Shown here: piece after piece, positions 41,805 through 50,420 of the stretch
Position numbering within the stretch: position 1 is the stretch's first letter
How the letters are laid out: the number at the start of each line of letters is the position of its first letter
Virus record (IMG/VR): IMGVR_UViG_3300013005_003891
Coordinates: 1-64,000 of that record
DNA length: 64,000 nucleotides
Reading direction: 5' to 3' (one strand)
Source: a virus
Translations under genes and position numbers: made by a program
The notes under the pieces: generated by a model
The model's input: only the letters and a program-made list of their open reading frames with translations
What the model was told of the DNA's origin: nothing
Database searches by the model: none

Positions 41805-42530
41805 TTATTGTTCTTTTGCAACAATATAGTAAGTACTTTGTAATTCTTTGTGAGAGAATGTTAGTTTCATTAAACCATTTGAATTTATATACAAAATACC
41901 AGACTCAGAACCTTTATTAGCAACTAATATTTCCTTTAACAGATCAGAACCATATACTAAATTAAATGTTGAAGGTACATTTATTGTTGGATTTTGAATG
42001 GAATAAGTAACTTTATTAGCATATTCAACATCGCCTCCGAAAGTGAACTCTAAACCGTTTAAACCTAACTTAACAACAACATTATCACTATTTGTTAACG
42101 CGTTTTTAGCTTTAACTAACGCGGTTATTACTTCATCATCAATTGGTACTTGAATCTCATGATCCTCAGAACCATTATATTTACCTGTTTTAGGAATGGT
42201 TAATAAGTCAGCTAAGGCATAATCTAGATTGAACTGATTATCTGCTATTAATAATTTAGATATTATTCTACCTTCTTTAGCATAACCAAGATCTAAATCA
42301 CCACCTGTAATAGATAATAATTTATCTAGTTGTGTAGTGTTATTAATTCCAATTTCAGATTCAGGTAATGGAAAACCATTATAAGTTACTGTTCCTAACA
42401 TCTCACGAGTAGGAGCTGTAAAGTTAATAGTTAGCTTTCCATCAGCGTCTATTTCCCATTTAACATTTTCAATTTGACCATTTAAATGGTACTTTTCAAT
42501 AATTGCTTGTAGTTGTAATTTTGATATCAT
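41805..42530 (-). CDS. 45: DNA polymerase sliding clamp gp45
   Basis: 241 residues, near T4 gp45 (228). No strong point motif, but GKLTINFTAPTREMLGTVTY, FTFGGDVEYANKVTYSI and the end ELQSTYYIVAKEQ fit the T4-type clamp, and it stands directly before DNA polymerase. It forms the ring that tethers gp43, and in T4 it also helps late transcription. Confidence 0.85.
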   Translation of the reverse strand: MISKLQLQAIIEKYHLNGQIENVKWEIDADGKLTINFTAPTREMLGTVTYNGFPLPESEIGINNTTQLDKLLSITGGDLDLGYAKEGRIISKLLIADNQFNLDYALADLLTIPKTGKYNGSEDHEIQVPIDDEVITALVKAKNALTNSDNVVVKLGLNGLEFTFGGDVEYANKVTYSIQNPTINVPSTFNLVYGSDLLKEILVANKGSESGILYINSNGLMKLTFSHKELQSTYYIVAKEQ

Positions 42531-42534
42531 ATTT

Positions 42535-42565
42535 GTAATATAATAAAGATTTTTTAGAAGGCAAA
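42535..42565 (-). promoter_or_regulatory. Promoter ahead of gp45
   Basis: Minus strand: TTTG, 19 bases, TATATTAC, overlapping the end of the polymerase gene. No hairpin. Starts the clamp gene at 42530. Confidence 0.65.
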
Positions 42566-45136
42566 GAATTTATTAACATTTGCATTCAAAGGTGGAAAAT
42601 CCCATTTTAAGTCCTTGTAAAGTTCCTTTAATTTGTTTAATAGTAGTGATTCAAAAATTTCATCTACATCAATATATGTCTTAACAAACTTTTCAATCTC
42701 ATCAGGTACTTTAGCATTTGGTAATCCTATTGTATCTAACTTATAAGGATTAGCTTTTAAGTTAATAATGAATATTTTATCACCTTCTACTACTGATTCG
42801 TATTGTTTATCTAAACGTTTAAACTTTAATAAGTCATTATAACGAACAGCTGCCTTAGTATTACTAGGTGCTTTTAATCTGAATGTACTAAACATTTCAC
42901 CTGCTCTAGGAGCGTTCCTATATGATGCTATTTGTTTTACACCTGTTGGTTTACCTAATTCTCGAGGATCTAGTGTCTTAACTAATTTATAGAAGTCAAT
43001 TATTGTCTGGTCTATTTCTGTTTTGGCTTTACCAAATAAAATATCTTTAATAAATTGTTCACCAAATCCTTTAAATCGTTTATTCATGTTAGACTTCATT
43101 AATTCAAGTCCTTTCATGTCTAACTCTTCAACAGCAACACCTTCCTTGTTAGTAATATACATTGCATATCTTCTCTTACCTGTAACTAAGATACCTTTAG
43201 CAATTACCTCTTGTTTTAATTGAAAATAATGTTTTTTAGGATTAATATTAAATACTTTCTTACATAATTCATTCAAGTAGTAATTTGACTCATCTTGAAT
43301 TTCAGTAGCCATTTTTAATATTAATTCATCTTTCTGGTCAGGTGTTGAGTCAGGGTATCTATGTTTTAATAAATCACCTAATTCAATATACATAGAGTCA
43401 GTATCACTAATACAAATAAATTGTTTATCTGATTTTAATTCAGTGTTTAGTTTATCATTAGCAAATATAATACTTTCTTGAGTTAATCTTTGACCACTGT
43501 TAGTAATAGCAGCACTACAAATTAAATGTCCATCTGTATATCTCCATCCATTCTTAGCAAATGTACCATACATAGCGTTTTGTAAGATCTTAAATGAGTG
43601 TTGAAACAAATCATATAATTTATAGTTAACCCAGTCTTCAGATTTACCCGCTGTTTTCTTTAAACCTCTATAATGTTCTCGTTTATCAAACCAGCCTTCT
43701 AAAATTTTAGCAACTACACTTTGTTCATCAGTTCTAAACATAGCGCCTGAAGCTGATAGTGTGAACTCATTATCTTCAATTAGTTTAATTAACTTACCAA
43801 TTGATATTTGAGCTGCTTGTAATGTGTAGTTCTTTTTATTTAGTTTTTCAACTGTTACTACTTCATTAGGATCTCGTTCTTTAAGTTTTTCTAAACTATG
43901 ATTTTGTTCATAGGTAGGATTTAAAGTAACAATTCTACCTACTAATGTTTCAATTCCTAAATTAAGTGATTTAATGATTGAAGGATATAGTGAAGTAAAG
44001 TCTAAGTCAATTACATCAAAGTATAGACCTGGTATTGGTTCTAATAAGTAACCACCAGCATATGTTGAGTTGGCTACTTTACGAGACAGATTATGAGTTG
44101 TTGGTTTATTAGGTGAAATAATACCTTCACGTCTCAAATGCTTTAATATAGCACCTTCATTCATTACAGTGTTATAATAGACTGACTCATAAGGTATATT
44201 ACAGATATGAGAGATCATAACTGTTAATTCAATAAACTTTAATTTATCTTCTAGTTTTTCTAGAATCTCAACGTCTCGTAAGTTATAATCAATAAAAGTA
44301 TTTAAATCATTTTTAAACAATGTATTCAAATTGCCTTCATATTCAATTTTACCTAACCCAACATATTTGGTTCCAATGTCACCTAATTTATATGATGGTT
44401 CCTCTTTCATAATGTACTTCTTATGAAGTAACATATAGTCTAAATGATTCACACCTCCAATTTTAACTTGGTTTTCACCATTAAAATCACGTGCTTCAAC
44501 TCTACCTATCGGAGATAAACGGCTTACCTCGTCTGCACCTACAACTTGTGACATTCGGTAGTATAAGTATGGTAAGTCGAAGTATGCCGAGTTATAGCCG
44601 ACTAATATGGTGGGATCTAACTCTTCATACTTGGATAAAAACTTACCTATTAACTCTCGTTCTGAACCACAAGGTATAATTATTTTACCATCCTGATTCG
44701 TTTCAGGTATTTGTTTTGACTTATCAACAATAAAACATATCTTCTGTTTAGTAGTCATGTCTATTAAAGCTATAGATGTTAAAGGCATAGGAGCGGACCT
44801 AATATACTCAGGTGTTAATGCACCTCCCATTTCAATCTCGATATCTATATAAACTATGTTATGCCAAGAAGGAACTACATCATCAAATTTGTAATATAAT
44901 TCTCGTAACACATACAATGACTTATCAATATCTTTTTCTAATAAATCAGGATCGTTTTTGTCTAATTTTTTAGTAGGTATAGCCCATCCACCTGTTAATA
45001 CAGGTTTAGCTCCATCTTGCCATTCATTTACTCTTTTCCAGTAAGTAGGCTGGAATTGGAAATCCATCCAGCCTTGCTTATCGTCTCGTAAATGGTAGGT
45101 GTAGGTTTGAAAGTCGTAGTATATTGCTTGATACAT
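42554..45136 (-). CDS. 43: Family B DNA polymerase, gp43
   Basis: 860 residues. Proofreading motifs: YIDIEIEMGG (Exo I), VGYNSAYFDLPYL (Exo II) and YNLRDVEILEKL (Exo III). Polymerase motifs: LDFTSLYPSIIKSL (A), KILQNAMYGTFAKNGW (B) and CISDTDSMYI (C), all intact. The main replicase. Complete, close to T4 gp43 (898). It is followed by gp45 in the normal T4-like order. Confidence 0.97.
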   Translation of the reverse strand: MYQAIYYDFQTYTYHLRDDKQGWMDFQFQPTYWKRVNEWQDGAKPVLTGGWAIPTKKLDKNDPDLLEKDIDKSLYVLRELYYKFDDVVPSWHNIVYIDIEIEMGGALTPEYIRSAPMPLTSIALIDMTTKQKICFIVDKSKQIPETNQDGKIIIPCGSERELIGKFLSKYEELDPTILVGYNSAYFDLPYLYYRMSQVVGADEVSRLSPIGRVEARDFNGENQVKIGGVNHLDYMLLHKKYIMKEEPSYKLGDIGTKYVGLGKIEYEGNLNTLFKNDLNTFIDYNLRDVEILEKLEDKLKFIELTVMISHICNIPYESVYYNTVMNEGAILKHLRREGIISPNKPTTHNLSRKVANSTYAGGYLLEPIPGLYFDVIDLDFTSLYPSIIKSLNLGIETLVGRIVTLNPTYEQNHSLEKLKERDPNEVVTVEKLNKKNYTLQAAQISIGKLIKLIEDNEFTLSASGAMFRTDEQSVVAKILEGWFDKREHYRGLKKTAGKSEDWVNYKLYDLFQHSFKILQNAMYGTFAKNGWRYTDGHLICSAAITNSGQRLTQESIIFANDKLNTELKSDKQFICISDTDSMYIELGDLLKHRYPDSTPDQKDELILKMATEIQDESNYYLNELCKKVFNINPKKHYFQLKQEVIAKGILVTGKRRYAMYITNKEGVAVEELDMKGLELMKSNMNKRFKGFGEQFIKDILFGKAKTEIDQTIIDFYKLVKTLDPRELGKPTGVKQIASYRNAPRAGEMFSTFRLKAPSNTKAAVRYNDLLKFKRLDKQYESVVEGDKIFIINLKANPYKLDTIGLPNAKVPDEIEKFVKTYIDVDEIFESLLLNKLKELYKDLKWDFPPLNANVNKFFAF

Positions 45137-45625
45137 TTATTTATCTAAAAACTGTTTAAGATTCGGTCTAAAATAGTTTATTGACTTCATTACTTTACGG
45201 TCTCGAGAACGATACACTATATAATAATCACCTTGTTTTTCATAGTGGCATTTTTCACCTTGTTCTTGTTCTCGAACACGAACTGTAAAGTTAGCTTCCT
45301 CTTCTGTTTTACAAACTTTACTCATATTTGAAGCTTGAACCTCAGCATATGCAGGTAAAATTTGATCTTTTAGACCATGAAGCATAGCTCCATTACCTAG
45401 TGACACATAAGTAATATCACAAAGTGCATCTAATACTTCTACAACATTTCCTGTTTCACAAGCGTCTTTATATTCTTCTAGTTCCTCTAGAATAAAATTA
45501 TAAACAAACATCCACTCATCTTTAGGTGGAATAGTAGGTTCATAATTATTTGGTTTACCCATTGTAGCGTTAAATTCCTCTACCTCGCTAACAAATGGAA
45601 CATAATTTTCTTTAGATTGAGACAT
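45137..45625 (-). CDS. MazG/PRA-PH-like nucleotide pyrophosphohydrolase
   Basis: MazG-type EExxD pattern: EELEEYKDACETGN, then EVLDALCDITYVSLGNG, and a helical PAYAEVQASNMSKVC. These remove pyrophosphate from (d)NTPs or related compounds, possibly to tune nucleotide pools or act on alarmones. I start at ATG 45625; 45631 is possible. Starts inside the folE end. Confidence 0.75.
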   Translation of the reverse strand: MSQSKENYVPFVSEVEEFNATMGKPNNYEPTIPPKDEWMFVYNFILEELEEYKDACETGNVVEVLDALCDITYVSLGNGAMLHGLKDQILPAYAEVQASNMSKVCKTEEEANFTVRVREQEQGEKCHYEKQGDYYIVYRSRDRKVMKSINYFRPNLKQFLDK

Positions 45626-46307
45626 GACCATTATTTATTTTAAGTGAATCAAAAAATTCTTTACGTGCTAAATTATCGTTTTCCATAAACACACCTGATG
45701 CTTTAGTAGTGACCATTGCTGCACCTTGATGTTTAATACCTCTACAACTAACACAATTGTGAGTAGCAACTACAGTTACAATAACACCTAAGTTCTCTTC
45801 ACAAACTTTATTTACTGCTTGATGAATAGCTGCTGTTAATTGTTCTTGGATAGCTCCTCTACGACCAAAATGTTCTACAATGCGATTTAGTTTTGATAAA
45901 CCGATTACTCGACCTTCAGCACCTGCAATATAACCAATATGAACTACACCTCTAATTGTTTGGTGATGATGTGAACACATTGAAGTTAAATTGATATTAC
46001 GTTCAATAATTACTCCATCATAACCATCTGATGGGAATGAAGTAATGTCAGTAAATCCATTATAACGACCAGCCCATAAATCATTAACATATGCTTTAGC
46101 TACACGGCGAGGTGTATCTGCTGAGTTAGGATCATTTTGCCAGTCACATTTTAATGCTGATAAGAAATTACCAAAATGTACTGTGGCTTCTTCAATCATT
46201 GATTGTTTTTCATCATCCGTTAATGGACGATCTGCGGCAGCACCATTTGCTAAACCTGTCTTCACACACTCAATATCGTTGTGAAATTTTCTTCTATTAT
46301 TTTCCAT
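45612..46307 (-). CDS. folE: GTP cyclohydrolase I
   Basis: Turns GTP into 7,8-dihydroneopterin triphosphate, the first step to preQ0. Motifs: SMCSHHHQTIRG near 110 (zinc Cys and His), GLSKLNRIV near 145, GAIQEQLTAA near 160 and HNCVSCRG near 190 (zinc Cys). 231 residues, normal size. With queD, queE and queC it supplies 7-cyano-7-deazaguanine. Confidence 0.92.
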   Translation of the reverse strand: MENNRRKFHNDIECVKTGLANGAAADRPLTDDEKQSMIEEATVHFGNFLSALKCDWQNDPNSADTPRRVAKAYVNDLWAGRYNGFTDITSFPSDGYDGVIIERNINLTSMCSHHHQTIRGVVHIGYIAGAEGRVIGLSKLNRIVEHFGRRGAIQEQLTAAIHQAVNKVCEENLGVIVTVVATHNCVSCRGIKHQGAAMVTTKASGVFMENDNLARKEFFDSLKINNGHVSI

Positions 46308-46312
46308 ATAAC

Positions 46313-46344
46313 CTAATATATTAATTTATTTCTAGATAGCCAAA
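46313..46344 (-). promoter_or_regulatory. Promoter ahead of folE
   Basis: Minus strand: TTTG, 20 bases, TATATTAG, overlapping the end of the HPRT gene. Starts folE, the MazG-like gene and gp43. Confidence 0.65.
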
Positions 46345-46841
46345 ATATATGGCAAACTTCTCTTTTTACCTAAATCATCATCCATTCCAAATCCAACAAC
46401 CCATTCATCTGTAATTTCAAATCCATAAAGTGAACCTACAGGTATATTTACTTCATTGATGTAACGCTTAATCAGAGTAACTATTTGGACGCTTGCTGGG
46501 TCAAATTGATAAAAATGATTTGCTAATGCATTCATTGTTATTCCTGAGTCGTAGATGTCATCTACAATATAAACATGTTTATTAGTGACATCTACTGATT
46601 TGTCTAGTATCATATTTAAATCGCCTCGTTCTCTACCTTCATATGACCTTACTTTTACAAAATCACATTCTGGGTCTAGTGAAGATAATTTTTCAGCTAG
46701 TTTAGAATAGAAAACAAATCCACCATTTAGTACACATACTAAAACAATAGGAATTTTTTCTGATTTATGGCGATTTAAAATTTGTGTAGCTAAGAAATCA
46801 ATTCTTGCCTCGATGACTTCATTTTCAAATAATACTTTCAT
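46332..46841 (-). CDS. hpt: Hypoxanthine/guanine phosphoribosyltransferase
   Basis: The PRPP-binding loop VYIVDDIYDSGITM near 93 and the flexible-loop KVRSYEGR near 63 mark HPRT. 169 residues, family-normal. Makes GMP/IMP from guanine/hypoxanthine and PRPP. In this cluster it could recover the guanine released when DNA guanine is exchanged for preQ0 (inference). Confidence 0.9.
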   Translation of the reverse strand: MKVLFENEVIEARIDFLATQILNRHKSEKIPIVLVCVLNGGFVFYSKLAEKLSSLDPECDFVKVRSYEGRERGDLNMILDKSVDVTNKHVYIVDDIYDSGITMNALANHFYQFDPASVQIVTLIKRYINEVNIPVGSLYGFEITDEWVVGFGMDDDLGKKRSLPYILAI

Positions 46842-47100
46842 GTAACTCTTTTATTGAATGTAACCCTGGGTAATGTTTAATTTTTCCTTTGTTGGATAAT
46901 ATTACGTGAGGGTAATAATCTATAGCAAACGCTGTTTCTAATTCCTCATTTTCATTAATATTAATAATTTCAAATCCAAGTTTTTCAGCGATTTCTTGAA
47001 CCATAGGATTAGCTACTTTACATCCTCCACACCAATCAGCGTAGAAGAATGTAACAGTATTTTTTGTTTTTAATGCTTCAGTTAATAATTTTTTATCCAT
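46825..47100 (-). CDS. Thioredoxin-like protein 1
   Basis: Active-site WCGGC near 24-28 in FFYADWCGGCKV and the cis-Pro region DYYPHVIL near 65. 91 residues, a compact thioredoxin or glutaredoxin-like form. Could reduce ribonucleotide reductase or keep pathway enzymes reduced. Overlaps queE and hpt ends. Confidence 0.85.
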   Translation of the reverse strand: MDKKLLTEALKTKNTVTFFYADWCGGCKVANPMVQEIAEKLGFEIININENEELETAFAIDYYPHVILSNKGKIKHYPGLHSIKELHESII

Positions 47101-47882
47101 TATACTTCTCTTTTAGTGTCAAATGCTATAATATGTTCTCTACCTGTAAAATTATAACCATTATCTCTACAAAAGTCCATCACCATAGGATATACTCGAA
47201 TTAATTCATCTCTTGTATCACCAGGAGGCATTAACCAAGTCTTACGTTTTGGAATATCCATTTCAACTCTAAACGCTTCAATCTCAGTCCATGCTTCAGA
47301 CATTTCAATAGGATTACAAACAGGTTTGAAATGATAGTCATGATGGTATTCTAATGTCTTTTTTATCGCTTCTTTATCGAGACGAAATTTGTTATGTTGG
47401 TCCACCATTTTTTGGTCAGCAACTTTACCTTGCGGAGTAATAGTCCCAATTGCAGGAACGCTGTTACTAAACTTAGGACTAAGAGATATAAGACCAATAG
47501 GGTAGTCAGTTTCAATGAAATGAGAACCTTCTGTTTCAATTGTGATAAATAGGCCACGTTTTTCTGCTAAATGGGTTAATTCATTTACTAAGTCAGGATG
47601 CATTGTAGGTGAACCACCTGTTAGCATCATTTCTCTAATGAATGGGTTATTGTCATAAATAGCAATAATATCGTTAAACGTATATTTTCCTTTTTCAGGA
47701 TGAATACTTGTATACCAACTATCACACCATCCACCATCTCCAAACCAACATCTGTGAGTACATCCTGTAGTTCTAATAACTACTGTAGGCATCCCAGCTC
47801 TACTACCTTCAGATTGTACAGCTGTGTATAACTCTACAATAGGTAATTTTTTATTATAATCTTCTATTCTTCCTGGTTTCAT
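47100..47882 (-). CDS. queE: QueE-like 7-carboxy-7-deazaguanine synthase (radical SAM)
   Basis: Starts with IVELYTAVQSEGSRAGMPTV and has LTGGSPTMHP, both typical of QueE. The cluster Cys lie in TTGCTHRCWFGDGGWCDSW as C-x3-C-x7-C, not the usual CX3CX2C, so the loop has an insert. Makes the ring-contracted deazaguanine from CPH4. 260 residues. Start at 47882 overlaps the epimerase stop as ATGA. Confidence 0.88.
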   Translation of the reverse strand: MKPGRIEDYNKKLPIVELYTAVQSEGSRAGMPTVVIRTTGCTHRCWFGDGGWCDSWYTSIHPEKGKYTFNDIIAIYDNNPFIREMMLTGGSPTMHPDLVNELTHLAEKRGLFITIETEGSHFIETDYPIGLISLSPKFSNSVPAIGTITPQGKVADQKMVDQHNKFRLDKEAIKKTLEYHHDYHFKPVCNPIEMSEAWTEIEAFRVEMDIPKRKTWLMPPGDTRDELIRVYPMVMDFCRDNGYNFTGREHIIAFDTKREV

Positions 47883-48385
47883 AATATTTCGTTTAAATTG
47901 ATTCCTTGTTTATCTTTATCACTAAAAACAACATCATTATCTATATTATTGAAGCAAAATCTATCTATAATAGACTTAACTTCTGGTATTGAGGACCATA
48001 ATATATTTATTTCATTTTTAGGTGAGTATTCTTCATCTACTAAATAATTAACTATAGAATTAGGAGTTAAAGTTAAAAACCCATGAGCATATCCTTTAGG
48101 AACATATAATCCATCTCCTTCTTCTAGAACAAATGAATCTACTTTTTTATAAGTCTCACTATCTTTTCTAAGGTCAATAATTATATCTACTATCCTACCT
48201 TGGATTACAAATAATAATTTACTTTGTTGTTTAGGAGAAGATTGTAGATGCATTCCTCTAAAAGTATAAATACTATTATTAACAATAACATTAGATTGAG
48301 TCCAATTATCATTTAATTCAATTGGGGTAAATAATCCTCTATTATCTTTAAAAATAGGTTGTTTTATTAAATACGGAGTTTCCAT
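47879..48385 (-). CDS. RmlC-like sugar 3,5-epimerase
   Basis: Cupin of the RmlC family: FKDNRGLFTPIELN, TFRGMHLQSSPKQQSKLLFV, IIDLRKDSETYKK and VPKGYAHGFLTL all in order. I start at ATG 48385 (METPYLIKQ). It has no known place in deazaguanine making, and lies oddly between queE and queD. It may feed the glycan island. Confidence 0.82.
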   Translation of the reverse strand: METPYLIKQPIFKDNRGLFTPIELNDNWTQSNVIVNNSIYTFRGMHLQSSPKQQSKLLFVIQGRIVDIIIDLRKDSETYKKVDSFVLEEGDGLYVPKGYAHGFLTLTPNSIVNYLVDEEYSPKNEINILWSSIPEVKSIIDRFCFNNIDNDVVFSDKDKQGINLNEIL

Positions 48386-48386
48386 A

Positions 48387-48857
48387 TTATATTTCTCCAT
48401 AGATAGCTGAGTTTTTATTATGCTCTTTGAATTCTACTTGAACAACACGTACTCTATTATTTGTTTCTTCTAATACAAATTTATTTACTTTATCGTAAAT
48501 GTATTTAGCAAACTGTTCTGCTCCTGTAGCTGGTATTACTCTTAATTGGATAAGTTTATTTTTATCCATGTCTTCAAATAATTCTAAATAAGGGTCATCT
48601 TCAGCCATAATTACAGTATGATCAAACATATGATCCATCCATGCTTTAGGATTCATACCATCAATAGTACCTTTAGCTCTTTTCATACCACCAAAGTCCC
48701 ATACCCAATTTCTCTCATCTAATTCACCTTCAAATGTAATTTTAAATGAAATACCATAACCATGTAGAAATTGACAGTGTGTTCCATCTGCTCTCCATTG
48801 ACGAAATACAGTACTAAACCCATCAAATATTTTTGTTGATTGGAATTTTGTTTTCAT
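48387..48857 (-). CDS. queD: QueD-like 6-carboxytetrahydropterin synthase
   Basis: Family features: FDGFSTVFRQWRADGTHCQ, LHGYGISFKITFEGELD, WVWDFGGMK, FDHTVIMAEDDPYLE and PATGAEQFAKYI. Compared with standard QueD, the zinc His set looks altered (FSAAH becomes FSTVF and HGH becomes HGY). I start at ATG 48857 (MKTKFQSTK), just after the thioredoxin stop. Makes CPH4 for queE. Confidence 0.85.
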   Translation of the reverse strand: MKTKFQSTKIFDGFSTVFRQWRADGTHCQFLHGYGISFKITFEGELDERNWVWDFGGMKRAKGTIDGMNPKAWMDHMFDHTVIMAEDDPYLELFEDMDKNKLIQLRVIPATGAEQFAKYIYDKVNKFVLEETNNRVRVVQVEFKEHNKNSAIYGEI

Positions 48858-48858
48858 A

Positions 48859-49110
48859 TTATCCTTCATTTAACCAAGTTATAATTTGTGAGTGTGATTT
48901 TACTCCTGTAAAACGTTTTAGTTCTTGTCCATTTTCTACTAGGATAACTGTAGGTACATTTCGTACATTAGCAGCCTCTAATAATGATGGATCAGTGTAA
49001 TCAATATTTTGTTTACGGACTGGGATTTGTCTTGCAATTTCATCCATAATTGGGCCTAAGGTTTGGCATGGATTACACCAATTTGCTGTGTAGTAAAATA
49101 ATTCTTTCAT
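48859..49110 (-). CDS. Thioredoxin-like protein 2
   Basis: Active-site WCNPC in YYTANWCNPCQTL near 11-15, cis-Pro region NVPTVILVENG near 52. 83 residues. Distinct from the other thioredoxin-like protein (WCGGC). Its start overlaps the stop of the membrane protein gene above as ATGA. Confidence 0.85.
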   Translation of the reverse strand: MKELFYYTANWCNPCQTLGPIMDEIARQIPVRKQNIDYTDPSLLEAANVRNVPTVILVENGQELKRFTGVKSHSQIITWLNEG

Positions 49111-49274
49111 ACTAATTCTTCGATTATACCTAATATTTCACTAGCTATTAATACACTAGCAGCTATAGGTAAGTTAATAAATAATAATACATATCCTGCT
49201 AATCGTAAAAATGATTTAGCGAAACTAATTTGTTGATGTTTTTTAGGATCTGGGTATTTCATAGATTTAAGCAT
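49107..49274 (-). CDS. Small membrane protein (55 aa)
   Basis: ATG at 49274 overlaps the stop of the basic 54-aa gene by 8 bases. Begins MKYPDPKKHQQISFAKS-like (after MLKS), then one long hydrophobic stretch (YVLLFINLPIAASVLIASEI) at about residues 29-48. Fills a gap that ORF lists leave empty. Confidence 0.6.
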   Translation of the reverse strand: MLKSMKYPDPKKHQQISFAKSFLRLAGYVLLFINLPIAASVLIASEILGIIEELV

Positions 49275-49431
49275 TATCTTCTGTTTCTGGGTTTTGTCGT
49301 TGGATTTGCTCTTTTAACATAGCCATAAACTTACGTTCCATGATTAATCTATTTTTAGCGGTTGTTTCATTACGTTTTGTAACTCGCTTGTTATGGGCTT
49401 TCTTCCCACCTCGTTTTTTAGATGTTGGCAT
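49267..49431 (-). CDS. Small basic protein (54 aa)
   Basis: ATG at 49431 overlaps the queC end by 14 bases. Begins MPTSKKRGGKKAHNKRVTKR and has a helical Gln/Met second half. Similar small KKRGG-type proteins occur in T4-related marine phages by my memory. Could bind nucleic acid. Confidence 0.6.
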   Translation of the reverse strand: MPTSKKRGGKKAHNKRVTKRNETTAKNRLIMERKFMAMLKEQIQRQNPETEDNA

Positions 49432-50266
49432 TATTGTGATTATTTAAAATTGTTTCTACATGTTCTACTACTGTTTCCCAACTTACAGGACCTGTCTCAT
49501 CAGCATATTCAACTGGGTCTGGTTTTCCAAGTTTCATAAATGCTTCAACTCGTTCTACTGATGATGCTGATTTGTAATCACTGTAACAGCTGAAAAAGTA
49601 ATAAATTGGTTTGTATGATGTGTTTGTACGTTTGTATACTTCATTAAAGTCTAAGCCTAAGCATTCAACACATGAATTACCATCTTGTAAAATACCAAAC
49701 TTATCAGTATGTAAATAAGGTGTATAATGATATACTTTTTCAGCACCCCAATTACCCATCTTAAATGCTTCAAAATCAGCATCTCTAAATTCTTGACGAC
49801 AATCAGGATAAATAGCATGATCACCTGCATGTATTCCCATTGCAATAGCGCATTCAGTATCTTTTTGTTCAGCAATTGATAATGCAACTGCTTGAATAAT
49901 AGAACTAAAAATCTTATTACGATTAGGAACTACTGTTGCTTTCATATTCTCTTCAGCATAGTGTCCTTCAGGTACTTCTTCACCTCCAGTTACTAATGCT
50001 GAGTTTAATAGTTCAGATAGGCCATCTAGTTTGATTATTTGATGTTTTATATAATATGGGTATTCTGCTGTTTTAGACTCTTCATCTAAAATACAATATC
50101 CATTAATGTATTTAACTAAATCTTTAGCGCGCTCTAATTCTATATTATGTTTTTGTCCATAATCAAATGATAATGCTGTAACTTCATAGCCATTGGCGAG
50201 GAGATGAAGCAATAGTGTAGAACTATCCATTCCTCCACTTAATGATAATACTGCTTGTTTCTTCAT
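49418..50266 (-). CDS. queC: QueC-like 7-cyano-7-deazaguanine synthase
   Basis: PP-loop ATPase: LSGGMDSSTLLLHLL at 7-21 and SFDYGQKHNIEL near 34. It turns carboxy-deazaguanine into preQ0 with ammonia and ATP. The zinc Cys differ from the standard set (WSCY plus CGxCxSC): here SCVECLG lies before FFSCYSDYKSASS, where CGxCxSC is absent. 282 residues, slightly long. Start overlaps the 50-aa gene as ATGA. Confidence 0.9.
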   Translation of the reverse strand: MKKQAVLSLSGGMDSSTLLLHLLANGYEVTALSFDYGQKHNIELERAKDLVKYINGYCILDEESKTAEYPYYIKHQIIKLDGLSELLNSALVTGGEEVPEGHYAEENMKATVVPNRNKIFSSIIQAVALSIAEQKDTECAIAMGIHAGDHAIYPDCRQEFRDADFEAFKMGNWGAEKVYHYTPYLHTDKFGILQDGNSCVECLGLDFNEVYKRTNTSYKPIYYFFSCYSDYKSASSVERVEAFMKLGKPDPVEYADETGPVSWETVVEHVETILNNHNNANI

Positions 50267-50415
50267 AATTTATTTGCTATTTGTAATATAATATCTGTAT
50301 CCTCGTTTGACAAGCTAAGACGACCTTTCTTTAGCTTTTTTATAGCATCATTCCATTCTTGTTCATACAAATTTCCTTGTGTAGGGGCTACTAACCCATG
50401 CCATACATCTTCCAT
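50263..50415 (-). CDS. Small protein ahead of queC (50 aa)
   Basis: ATG at 50415 six bases after the stop of the dpdA-like gene; ends in an ATGA overlap with queC. Peptide MEDVWHGLVAPTQGNLYEQE then a Lys-rich helix. A promoter box pair for queC lies within it. Confidence 0.55.
   Translation of the reverse strand: MEDVWHGLVAPTQGNLYEQEWNDAIKKLKKGRLSLSNEDTDIILQIANKL
50283..50314 (-). promoter_or_regulatory. Promoter ahead of queC, inside a small gene
   Basis: Minus strand: CTTG, 20 bases, TATATTAC. No hairpin. It lies in the coding region of the 50-aa gene and 16 bases from the queC ATG. Confidence 0.6.
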
Positions 50416-50420
50416 AACTC

